Below, in pieces: positions 1-11,800 of a stretch of 64,000 nucleotides of DNA. A program made the position numbers and the translations under genes. The notes beneath the pieces were generated by a model. That model had not been told where the DNA came from, did not search any database, and was given only the letters and a program-made list of their open reading frames with translations. Source of the DNA: Nautilus pompilius. Lineage: Eukaryota > Mollusca > Cephalopoda > Nautilida > Nautilidae. The DNA is taken from NCBI GenBank assembly GCA_018389105.1, contig JACATO010000087.1:992001-1056000 (forward strand). Direction: 5' to 3'. How positions within the stretch are numbered: position 1 is the first letter of the stretch; every line of letters starts with the position of its first letter.

Positions 1-2182
1 ATCTTGTCTAGCAGTCAGATGCATGAATAGTTTTAAACCCCCCTAAATATTTTAATAAAAGCCCATGTTTGTTTTTGTGTTTAATGATTTGCTTATTATT
101 TTTCAAAAGTTATATTAATAAATCACACATATTTTAAAATTTAAAAAAAAAAACGAATAAGAATTATCCTAAGTATATACGGCTTGTTTTCAGTTAGTTT
201 ACAATGCCTTAACATTGTGAAATGTCTGCTCGCAAGATTTGCAGTTTGATATGGAAGAGAGTGAAATCCTTATCCTACCACAATCTAACTACAGCAAACT
301 TTGAATTCTGATGACCCACAAACTAGTGTACCCTATGAACTTCCTGTTAGATTCTCCTTATAGCCTCATCAGATAAATATGTCATCTGCTGCTTAACAGG
401 TTAGCCTCTCTGCTTTTGAGAAATCTTCATAATACCAGGTTGCCTTAGCTGCTGAATCTCTACCAGATGGAGGTCCAATGAGAGAGAGGGCTGCCAGATT
501 TTTTTTCTACTTTGTTTTCCAGATTTGAAAGTTTTAGAATTAAATTAGTGAGCAGATTAATTGGGCAATTTTGTGCCATGTGGCAAGCTACTGATTTCTG
601 CCCCCCCACCTTTAAACATATATTGACTATATTTTAAATTGTTTAAGCTTTTGAAATATTCCTGTACGCATACAGAGAACTACAAATTTTGTTTTTTATT
701 GGCTTTATTTAGGAGGCTACCTAAGGACAGACAATCAAAAGAATTTAATGTCTGACTGATGAGAATGATACCCGAGTAAATTATATTTTTTATGTTAATT
801 AAAACGTTAAATAAACAGGTTTTTAACTTATGTACATATCAAGAAGTATACATCCTTAAAAAAGACCTTTAGATTCTTTAGCAAAGCAAACTCAGTGATT
901 ATTTTAACAAAGTCTTCGTGTTCAATGAAAGAGATTGCTAGGTTTGACAGCTTTTCCTGACCCATAGTTGACCTGAGATGTTTTGATTAACTTTAACTCA
1001 ATGAAACTTTGTTCATACAAGGCTATAGTTACTGGTAAAAGTTACTTAACGTACCTTTAAATTCTCTAATGCTACCAAATCGAAGTTCACATGTTAAGTA
1101 ACTTATGAACTAAATGGATTCCCATGGCTAAGTCAAAATATTCATGCATTCACAGAGCAATCAGAGACCATACAGGCATGTTAAATTTGCTATGGACTAA
1201 ATGGGATCTTGCTGGCAGATTTGAATGTTCACGAAACCATCAGAGACCCTACAGGCATGTTAAGTAACCTTAAGGGATTAAGGAGAACCTCATAGGTAAA
1301 TTAAAATATTCAAGGGAGCATCAGAGAACATTTGGGCAAACCAAGCAACCAATAAGACATGAGATTAAGCACAAATGCACTAATTTCCAGATATGGATCA
1401 GAATTGTGCTGGATAATTTGAGCACATTTTAATATATATAAATAAAATTGAAATAAATTTTACTTTTAAATTTGGAATGGAAGAGAGCAGATGTGATAGT
1501 ATTGTTAATATAGTCTAACAGAAACAATACAGATGCTTAACCATTTGAGGCTTATGTACATCAATGAAATGCACATATTTACACACTACTATATTTTCAA
1601 TGCATCTCTGAATCTGCTTATCTGTTTCATTGGTGCTGTCTCCTTACTGGCAGCTGGGATCAGTCAGGATGCACTCCAGCCTGACACCTAACCCTGTGCA
1701 GCATGATGGGGTAAATAAATAAATTATCACAGGTGTGTGTAGGGGAGGTGCAGTTACTCAGTCAGAAGTAGCCAGACTTCTAAGAGAGCTCCAGAAGACT
1801 GTAGCTCAGTCCATCTGAGATATTTCAGTAAATAGTTAAACCCTTAAGCACTTTCTTGTGTTCCCTCCCACAAATGACTCTGTACACAAGTCAGTTTAAA
1901 AGTATTATATTAATTAACCCAATTTTTTATTTTAAAATTTGTATAAAATTTTTTTAAGGTTGATTAATTTTTGTGTCACCCTTCTAGAGTGTTCCTGAGG
2001 CAGCTTCCCCAGTCACCCACCCCTTATTCACTACTGAGAAATTAACACCAAGAGCAAAGAGATGGGCCGCTTCAATGTCTGCTAATATACTATATTATTA
2101 TTTTTCTATAAGTTTATTCTACCAGCTCGATTAGATTTATCAACATTATAGCCAACCAACCTTCTTTGGACAATCTGTTTAG
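1..2182. other. AT-rich DNA, probably an intron of the gene ending at 2343
   Basis: No open frame or recognisable exon is seen on either strand apart from the terminal exon that begins at 2183. The stretch contains homopolymer A and T runs and a LINE/SINE-like tail near 1.63-1.73 kb. If the 2183-2343 exon is real, this is its upstream intron. Confidence 0.4.
1625..1735 (+). repeat. SINE/LINE-tail-like repeat
   Basis: The words GCTGGGAT, CTCCAGCCTGA and ACCCTGTGCAG followed by a GATGGGGTAAATAAATAAAT tail resemble the 3' tail shared by many fish L2-mobilised SINEs and LINEs (GGCTGGGAT..CTCCAGC..CCCTG..GGATAA). The assignment rests on recalled tail consensus; the element body is not recognised. 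Confidence 0.35.
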
Positions 2183-2343
2183 GTACTTATAATGATGGTG
2201 AGTTCCAGCCAGGAATATATGCAACGACGAGCCGGTTTTCCAATAGAAATGGTCATTTTGTTGTTGATGCTGCATTTTTAAAAGAATATCAGTTAAAGAA
2301 AGGATGCACTCGTTATGTTTTTCCTGTCATCGTGACCCCCTAA
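2183..2343 (+). CDS. Terminal coding exon of an unidentified upstream gene (partial)
   Basis: A splice acceptor (CTGTTTAG, AG at 2181-2182) is followed by two bases completing a split codon and then 52 sense codons to TAA at 2341-2343. The peptide begins TYNDGEFQPGIYATT, contains NRNGHFVVDAAF and KKGCTRYVF, and ends in VIVTP. A 3' UTR with AATAAA follows within 170 bp, which is what a last exon should look like. The composition (GIYATT.., mixed beta-type residues, one Cys) would suit a small beta-rich domain, but I do not recognise the family and assign no function. A second frame from the same acceptor is open only to about 2280 and looks less protein-like. The rest of the gene lies to the left, outside the window. 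It is short enough to be a chance frame. Confidence 0.45.
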
Positions 2344-2540
2344 GATTCAACAAACAGCGAAACAAGTATAATCTGAGGCTTCTGTTATTATTTTTTTTCC
2401 AGATGTAATTTCCAACAAGAATAGCTGCATCTTCAAACTATCAGCGACCTCTATTGTTCTAAGTGTAATAACAGACCTTCATTTATGGCAAAGATCCTCC
2501 AAATAAAATGCCCTTTACTATGAAAATACATCTTTAAAGT
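2344..2540 (+). other. 3' UTR and poly(A) signal of the upstream gene
   Basis: A canonical AATAAA lies at 2512-2517, about 170 bp after the TAA of the 2183-2343 exon. Cleavage would fall near 2530-2540. It is the first AATAAA after that stop, which supports the exon call. Confidence 0.4.
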
Positions 2541-3960
2541 AAACAAAGAAAAACCAAGAAGTGTTATTTTTTAAATGCAGAACACGGGTACCTGACGATT
2601 GTATAGTATAACCCTAACACCTACTAGTCCAACAGAAGTTGGAAAAAACCAGCCGAGAGATTTAAAAAATAAAAAAGACCTTTAAGATTAAAATTAAAGG
2701 CAAATCTAATGATGCTATAAATAAAGCTAGAGTTTACGATCAAGTTAACAGCTTACCTATCTTACAAATCGGCACAAAATATTTTATAGGTGTGGACAAC
2801 ATATCTAACACCCAAACATATTATAAGTAAATCACGAGAACAAATGCCTCAACTGCTATTTAGTAAAGGGAATCTTCATAACTACACATTATAAAACTTT
2901 TTTTTCTATTTTATTATTAGTCTGATATTTTTTTTAAAAAAAACAACAACAATGCACCAGTATTTTAAAATAACAGCTACTGCAAAATTCTAAATGTTGT
3001 GGATAAACTCTTTCAGTTAATTATAATTCACTTTTCTTAAAACCAAACAATTTACAATATTTCTAGTGTGTAGATCTTTTAAAAAATGCTTTACTCATCT
3101 GTTAAATAAAAGCTATGATTGTGTGGTTTCAAAATCAGGCTTTGATGAAAATTCATCTAAAACATTTTCCTTTGTTTCTGTAATCTATCATACATAAACG
3201 ATGAAAGGTCTGTGCGAAGCCTAACAATGTCCCATCATTAGTTCAAGGATTTGATTGTACAAGAGAAGGCTGTGGTTGTTTTAAAAGTCTACGTTTCTTC
3301 CATATATTGGCAAGAAGCAAAGTGGTAACTATTTAGTTTCAGACAAAATGTTGAGGAACCCCGAATGCTGTTGCAGCTGCTAGTAAGCAACAACAACACA
3401 CATTGCAACAGCATGTTATACTGGTCAGAAGAGTGAAATTGGGACCGGCTGGTTCGTTTTTCCATCGTCTGAGTAACACAATAAAGCTATTTGGCAGTGT
3501 TGTATAAGTACAGACATATTTTCACAATGAGAAGCTACCTGATTATCTGCCTGTGATGAACAAAGGAACGCCTATAAGGATATTTCTGGAACCCGTGCTG
3601 GGTTTTCACATAACGCGCAAACATTCTTGACAAACGAGAGGAGAAATCAGTTTGTTTTTTTTGTTTTTCTCTCTCTTCGCATCACCTCATGTTGATGACT
3701 CGAGACGAAAAGGAAAGAAACAAGTTCAAAATATTAATAACATCAGGGAATTATCCCAAGCACCTTAAAAAAATATTTCAGCGCTTAAACTTACTTGTTT
3801 TTTTTTTTTTTTTAGAAACAACACGCTATTTCAATGAAGTTAACTTCAGCTACCAGGTGCTAAGCATGGACTAAACACCACCAGCTCGAGTTTGAGCAGA
3901 AAAATTAAAATTTTATAACTTAACTTCTAGTCAGGCAGTAAAAATACAAAACAATGCAGC

Positions 3961-4014
<54 letters not shown>

Positions 4015-7000
4015 AAATGAAATTTTTTAAAGGTAAATGCCTTAGAGCAAAGATCTTGGATGTCTTCTACTTAAATTTCATTAAAAGTAGAGTCAAGATG
4101 GTCATTTATAGAAGAGCTTTAACCATTGTCGTTAATTATTTTTTTTACCTTGATAAGTTTTCTTTATTTAAAACTAGCGCTTGCTCTCTTTTCCTTACAT
4201 ATAACTAAACTATTAACAAGACAGTATCACTATACTATTAAGACTACAACATATAGAAATTATCCGACCTTTTACATTCTTACATAAGTGGTTCCCATCT
4301 GGAGTAAAGTCCAATAAAAATGTCATGTTTTATCCAAACAAAAAGGCGAGGAACTTACTCTTTTTTTCAAACAAACATACAGAGACAGACAAAGGATAAG
4401 GATCAATACACATAACTAGGCGAAAGCGAAAACAAAAAGTAATGTTGGCCAACAAGTGGATTGAAAATGATTATAAAAGTTTATCAAAAATATAACTTAG
4501 TATTAAAGTCAAAAGCAGCTCTTGACTTATAATGGAGAAAAACGCTATAGTCGTCGTTTAAAAATCACTGTTCAACTGAAGAATTTACAGTGCAATATAT
4601 TACAGTTAAGAGACAAGTGACTGGGAAGCTTATAAATCCCATGTTTGCTGCAACTAAGTAAGGCTGTAAGTCAGAAGTCTGTCCTATTCTTTGATGTATG
4701 GCTGAGGCTCAGGGATTTCTGATATCTCAACTTTTCGTGTCAAGGGATTTCTCCAGTCATTTATTTACTGCAGCCAAGGTTCTTCAAGTTTCATTTTTGC
4801 AGCAGCAGAAGCCCTTTTTCCCCCCTGCACTGTAGTTGGCAGCATGTTTCGCCTTAAATGGCGCCATGTCGGTAGTTGTAAATTTCTTGATGCAAAGCGT
4901 GCATTTAGCTTCATAGAATCTTTCTGAATCAAAAAGTGTTTTTTGAAGACATCATTAAAATATCTAAGCCTAGACACCTTTTTTTGGAAATGAACAGTGT
5001 GTCAGTGATCAGCCTACTACAGTTCTATCTCCTAATTCCTCAGCTAAACACCATATGAAAAAAACTGACCAGTCCCAAAATTCATTTTTAAAATATAACC
5101 AACCACAATATAAATTCTGTGACCGCCATTGTTAAATATTGTAGTGCCATTAACAAAGCCCTGTATTGGCAACTCCAGCTATAGTCAAAACAGTAATGCT
5201 TATCTTTCCTAGGCAGAAGCTATGTGGCTCTTATCACTGTACATTCCCGACATTCATCTCTTATACTGTACATGGTACCTAGGTTAGGTATTACAGAAAC
5301 AGGATTATAATGGCAGTATGATCGCTCAGCTTGTTAGTATTTTAAAGGACAATTATGTACTTAAATGAGCAATTTCTGATCAGTCACCAAAGATAATATT
5401 ACTAAAAATTAATAATTAAGCCAAAAAAATTGCAGTGCAATTTAGGCATTCCATGCAAGGATAGTCTCTGATTTCAACTATCTTGTAAATGTTTATCAAA
5501 GTTTATGTATCTCTATTTATTTTCTTCTTTCATAGAAACGTTATATTGGCAAAATGATCCAATATACCTAAGTTCTCAAAGTTTACGTGAACTTGGCAAT
5601 TATTCAGGGTATTTATATCTATAATTTTCATTAGCAAATACACTTTCATTGTCAAAATTTTTGACAAACGAATAATATTTAGACAAATTAAGTTTCATAT
5701 ACACATCTGTCCTAGATTGAAAGGCGGCATCCCCTTTAGACCTATCTATTTTCCTACTTGTGATGATACTGTGTGTACAGAAATAAATTTCTGGCTTCTC
5801 AGTAGAAGCAAACCAAAAATCCTGTTATGAATTTTACTACTCGGTAATTGGCTATTTTGATTATTGATATCTTCCTGTTGAAACGTTCTGACACCCTATT
5901 TACTTGCAATTTCAGATGGTCAATATGCTTTCAAGTTTTGATTCTGTACAAATATAGCATTTATTTATAAAAAGCAATGCATCATCAGTCTGTCGAGTTA
6001 AGCTTGTTGTAAAGCAAGAAATATTTCTTTGTTTTACATGCTAAACTGTAGCCATGAAATTTGAAGCTGCTGTAGCTTACTAATATTGCATAGTTCCCAG
6101 ACAGTTGTTTCAGTGAGAACGGGGTATTCTTCAGAGCGCATCTGTTCTAAGTTAGGATTGTTTCCCTTCTATTTCATTCTGCTATTACCACTAAGGTGGC
6201 AGCACCAAACAGAGAGATTTTGCCAGTGTTAAGGAAGATTTGTGACAGTATATGGATTCAATGACACGCATGGAATGGATCTTCTGATAATAAAGCCAAA
6301 AGCCTTCAATTACTATTTTTAAATTAAAAACAAATGCATAGACTGGTAGTAAGTACACTTAATAGTCAGTCACTTTTGTAAAAGTTTGACAGATATGTCC
6401 ATGGCCAATACAATAAGACTGATTAAACTCTAAACCATATTTTTGCTGATTTCTTAACAAGATACCAAGTGTAATCCCAGAAGACAATTTAATAAATTTC
6501 AGGTTTCAAAACCAAAGATTTCAATGTAGCCTGAAATGTACTGTCGGCTAAAGGAGAATTCGTGTTGGAATAAGGCCAAAATTATTTTAATGCACTGCAA
6601 AATTCCCTGGTGGTGGCAATGGAATAATATCAAAATATGCCAATGAAAACAAACCAGATGCATCACTTAAAAGGATTTCTTGTTAATTTAATTACCTGGA
6701 TCAGATCCTTATCACAAAATCATGGTTATACTGTATATGTAAAACCTAAAATAATAAAAAAAAAAAAAAATCTCCACTAGTATGTCAGAATTGTTATGGG
6801 TATTTATGACTGCTGAAATCATCAGGAAATTATTATAGAGTTACTCATTTACTACTCGTTACACAATGTTGACAACAAACGGGCAGTGCCCTAATGTAAA
6901 TCAAAAAGAAAAAGTATTTACGGGTTAGTCAACAGGCCTCTGCTTGGCTGCTGCTTAGTCGATAGGAAAACTTAAAATGGAAATACAACAGAACCTCAAT

Positions 7001-7400
7001 TAATCAAACATCTCTGTTAAAAGCAACAAAAAACTGGTTCATACCTGTGCTGCTTGCTTTGTAATGTGCCACACTGTAGTAGCAGGATGATTGACAAATC
7101 TTACCTTAGCACAGCTTGGAATATTACGATCACCCGATGATAATAATTGTTGCCCAATGATTTCAATTTCTCCCCGTTTAATAAATGGGGGTGATGAGTT
7201 ACAGCTTTCTTAAATTGTAACGGTCCTTTGCTCTGCATTTCCACACATGCAACAAAGACAAGTGCAGGTACAACTGATGCAGCAGCAACTCTTATTTATG
7301 CAACAACCAACAGAGTAATGTTAAACGTAGAGCTTTAACAGCTGCTATCTATCCATCTATTTAGTTTTTTGCAAGTCTCTACATAATAATTCATTGATTT
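2541..7400. other. Intergenic-looking AT-rich DNA, no gene seen
   Basis: No exon with supporting splice sites and recognisable coding content was found on either strand. Contents are a (GT)n tract at 3963-4013, homopolymer runs (T16 near 3798, A14 near 6756), and on the minus strand near 4.78-4.97 kb a short Cys-containing frame that was considered and not called. Confidence 0.5.
3963..4013. repeat. (GT)n microsatellite
   Basis: Uninterrupted GT dinucleotide repeat of about 25 units. Confidence 0.97.
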
Positions 7401-7429
7401 TACTCCTGTGAAACATAAAAAAAAACTGT

Positions 7430-8890
7430 TTTATCAATTGAACAAGAACTTTATATTATACAGAGACTGAAGAATGGGGAAAGAATATCAAAATTAACCG
7501 CAGTATTTGAAATCAGCAAATATACTATGAATGACTTTAAAAGGCTTTTCTGAGTGAACTTGAATCAACTGAAGGCATCAAGGCTAAAAAGACCATAAAA
7601 GCAGTGACTGATAAATTAGGCAATGTTTTGTATCAGTGGTTTTTCCAAAAATGTACACTGGGAGAAAATATCTGGGCCAATTCCATGTACTAAAGAATTG
7701 TTTTTTTCCACCCTGAATTGACATGACATGGAAGTTCATTAGTTCTTGATGGTTTGAAAAATCCAAATTATGTCATGGAATAAGACATCTTATCTTTCAG
7801 GTGAAAAACCTCTCCAGTTTGGTAGCGTTATTGTTGAATTTCAGACTAAGTGTAACATAACATTAAATGAGCTTACTAAGTGTATAATTATGATGAAAGA
7901 GAACTCTACTGGAAAGTTTTGACTTCCAAGATTTTGGTAACTAGGTATGAGCATACTGCACCTGAATACAACCAGATCAAAAAATGCTTAAACATCTTGG
8001 ACATGCACTAAAGCAAATTCTTGACATAAAATAAAATTGACAGTTATTGGAAAATGCAAAATTCCTTAATCCCTGAAGAATATTAATTGCAATTCTGTTC
8101 CAGTTGTCTACAGAAATTAAGAGCACAAGATGGACTATACTATTTTCAAGAAATAGTTTAATGAAAACTCTGTACTGGAAGTCCAGGAACATTTGAAGAA
8201 TTATAAACTTTTCAAAAAAGCTTTGTTACTTCTGGATAATGCACTTGACCATTGTACTTTCCTCCCAGTGTGATTGCCCTTATGCAGCCCATGGATTAAT
8301 GTGTTCTAGAGAGATTAAAAAATGCCACTGAATAATACAAAAGAAATTGGTTCTTTCTGACAATAATTTAAAACAAGGTTGCTAAATTTCTGGAATTGCC
8401 TACCAATTAAAGATGAAATGTAAGAGTCAATGAAGTGCTGGAAAACATTGAGCAAAGGACATTGCAACATGGTTGGAAAAAGTTCTGACTAAAAGGATTA
8501 ACTAAAGAGGAACAGTCCAATAGTGCAAATGATAAGGGTGATATGACAGAAAAGGAAGCAGATTCCTGGAAACAATTATCACAAATCATGCAAGCAATGA
8601 ATGAAAGGATTGAAAATGCTGATGATCTGAATTAGCAGATCCAAACTGATGAAAGATTTGTGGCAGATGTGACGACTGATGATTATCAGATAGAATGAGG
8701 CTGATGATACAGTCAGCAGTAAAATGAGCAACATACCTATTCATTCCAAGGCTAAGGAGATGTTTGACTACTTTTTTCAAATAGTTAGAGCTGCAAAAGA
8801 AAATTGAGGCAATACAATTGTGTTTACTCAAGTGCATGAATAAACTTCTCACTTTATTGCTTTAAAAACAGAATCTTGATTATCTGAACA
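7430..8890 (+). mobile_element. Decayed pogo/Tigger (Jerky-like) DNA transposon
   Basis: Reading through stops and frame changes, the + strand gives first a CENP-B-type helix-turn-helix stretch (LKNGERISKLTAVFEISK, near 7.47-7.53 kb). It then gives a DDE-domain stretch (LLLDNALDHC near 8.23 kb, then LMQPMD near 8.28 kb) and a C-terminal region near 8.49-8.70 kb (WKQLSQIMQ, TTDDYQIE). The order HTH, LLLDNAP-like, LIQPMDQG-like, Trp-rich C-terminus is that of Tigger/JRKL-type transposases. There are many in-frame stops, so it is an old non-functional copy. Terminal inverted repeats were not securely found, and the boundaries are those of coding similarity only. Confidence 0.7.
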
Positions 8891-8899
8891 TTTTGATTT

Positions 8900-11800
8900 T
8901 ACAAACACCGCCACTGGTTCCCATTAAGTTAAGATTTTCAAAGTTAAACTTTATCTAATAATAATTATCAAACAAACATTTATTTTAAACATAATCAAAT
9001 ATATTTTAATCACTTCCTGCTTATTCTTCATTCAAAATGTATGTTATTCAAACTAAATGATAACTGTAATGGTTTATAACTCATTTTCACACCACATTAT
9101 TTTAGTTAACAGGAGTTTAAACAGCTTCTTTTTTTATGTCAAAATGCAAAACCTTATAATTTAAATAGCATAATATCTGGTTAAACAGATGGTATGCAAG
9201 TAGGTTTTTGTTTTTGTTTTTTTTTAAAGATGACTGTTTACTTTGTATTAATCAGTCAAATCAAGTGAGCTATCTTTCCCAGTCAATCTTATGAAGTTTT
9301 ACCTATTAAGTTTAGTGCATGAACTGAACCTCTGCTAACATCTAAAGTAAATTAATTTCAATCTTATTTCTTCAATGGATATGGTATTTAGCACACATTT
9401 TAAAAAGTGTAATTCAAAGAAACTACACAACATCCTGAGTATTTAGAATGTGCATAAGTTTGCGTTAATACTTGCAAGTGCTACTGCTTGGAATATTGGA
9501 TTTGCTTGCTCTAACTAGATAAAATGTAAAAATAGAAAAAAGATTTGGCGATTACCATGGACAGTGTGTTAGAAACTGTTGTGCAAGGGTTAAAGTCAAC
9601 AGAATCTTAGGAATGTTGATTCAGGCTATAAACAGTGAAAGTGCAGTTCTTGTTTTTCTCTTTAAAATACCGGTTGGACATTATAATCGCATTGGGCAAC
9701 AAAACTGTCAGCCAAAGGATGGCAATGCTTAGAAAGAGATTAAATTTAACAGAATGACTGGATTGACTAACGAAATTTAACAATAAATTTATTTATTTAC
9801 TTTTAATTAGAAAATAAAAGTTACTATAAACAGGCTTAAAATTTCTTTTTTTTAGTAATCATGTAGTAGTGACATGCATTACCAGAAGATGAGATGGAAA
9901 ACTTTTTAAAAGTGAAATAAATACCTCTTTTTTTTTAGAAATTAAGCTAAATGCAAGTTTTAAAATTTTCTTATCTCCTGCCATTTACTTACTTTTGAAA
10001 ATACCTTCTGAAAAGAAAAAAAAAACTGTTATAATTGTCTTTTAAAAGTTTAGTTTATTTATTTTGTGAAAACAAAGCTGTCATGGTTCATACAGTATTA
10101 GTGCTACTGATAATCTAATTCCTTTGTCTATAATTCTCTCACTAAAAGTATTCCTTGATGCTAAGCCTTTTAGATGTTTAGCCAATGTATATCTCCTCTC
10201 AAATAGGTAGATCAAGTATTTTGAATATTTTTGTTTAAACGCTAGAAAGATTCTTTAACCGCTGTAATATCTCAGTTTCCTTTCTTAATGATGCACCATC
10301 CACTCAAATGCCATGGTTTTCCTTTTTAGTTCTGTATAGTCTGAAAACATTTCAAAGTGTTACTTAATATTATTAGTAAATATATTGTATAAAAATACCT
10401 ACAAAAATATTGGTAAAATGTGAATAAAATTATAGCCAGTAAATAATGCAGAAAAATTCCACAAAGGTGCATCACTTTACAACTACTACATGTGTAGTTT
10501 ACCAAAAAAAATTTACTATTTAGACATTATTATTATTATTATTATTAATCCCATAATTATAATTTGACTGCCCTCTAAAAAATTGCTAATTAGTTCAAAA
10601 TTAAATTTCATAAAGCAAAAACAGATGCTATTCTATAAAAAAAACGTTTTCTAGCTTAAAAATAAAGTTATTCTGAAATTTGAGTTAGATGATTCTGTAC
10701 CTGAACCAAAATCTTGTACAACAGAACCTAAATTTTCACGAATTTCATGTCAGTTTATTTTTCATCTGATCTCTGAACAAAAAAAGCAACCAACTCTTAG
10801 CCTTCAAGCATAATTTGAGAACATTTTTAATAATCACTGTAGAGAAAGCACCTCTAAAATAACAAACAAACAAACGAATAACTGGACATTTTGACCAAAC
10901 TATAAAAAAAGCCCTAAAAGATCTTCAGAAACGCTTTCACTGCGGTAAAAATTGCCATATTGCATATTCCTTTTTTTACCTTTTCTTATTTAAAAAAAAA
11001 AAAAAAACGTAAACAAAATTTGTAAATCTATGTAATTACTACCGTTTTCGGTGTTTTGGTTGTGTGTCGAATGATAGGCAGGCAGACAGACAGATTTTGG
11101 AAGGTGAACTAAATAGTTTGACTTGGTTAACTAACTCGTGCAGTTTGCAGATGTATATAAGCAGCAAAAGTCAGGGAGTTCTATTTTCATCTTGGATCCT
11201 CTAATTTGGCAAATACATCTTCCTATCCAGCCCGTGTATAAAGTATTAGCATGTCATCCTCAATTAAAAAAAACAGCATACCAGCATTTTTTGTGGTAAC
11301 TTAAGTAAACACTAATGTTGCAACGATGATGAACAACACACCCTGGTGCCATAGTAATTTTCTGCAGTGTAATAATAAGATATGTCAGAAGACAAGCAGA
11401 TGAACTTGCAGAAAAATGTATAAAGAAAACTGGCACATGCATAATTTAGTCACTAAATGCTTTTTATGCAAAAATAAAATTATATATATTTAAGAATAAT
11501 CAAATCTGGATTAGTCATTTTAATTTTCAAATAAATTTGTTTGTTAAGCAACTTGCATTTATTATAGTTACAACAATTGATTATCAAGTAGTAATATCAT
11601 GTCAACAGTTTTGATAATTATAAAAAAATAAACATACATATTTTGGAAAAATAACTTGCATTATATTGTTAGGGAAAATTGTAATTTATCAAAGTCAATG
11701 CCTATAATTGATATCTCATTACTTTCAAAAAGCTTGCAGTAGTGGAAATTCAGATATTAAAACACCTTAGAGAATGAATTTAATCCAAAGGCTTCAAATA

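Noticed and set aside
3954..4208. 84-codon plus-strand frame beginning with a Cys-Val repeat
   Set aside because: Translation of the (GT)n microsatellite.
4765..4977. Minus-strand frames with a Cys-x2-Cys word (AKCTLCIKKFTTTDM) suggesting a BED or C2H2 finger remnant
   Set aside because: The second metal-binding pair is not clear, there are no splice sites or neighbouring conserved frames, and the frame is under 75 codons.
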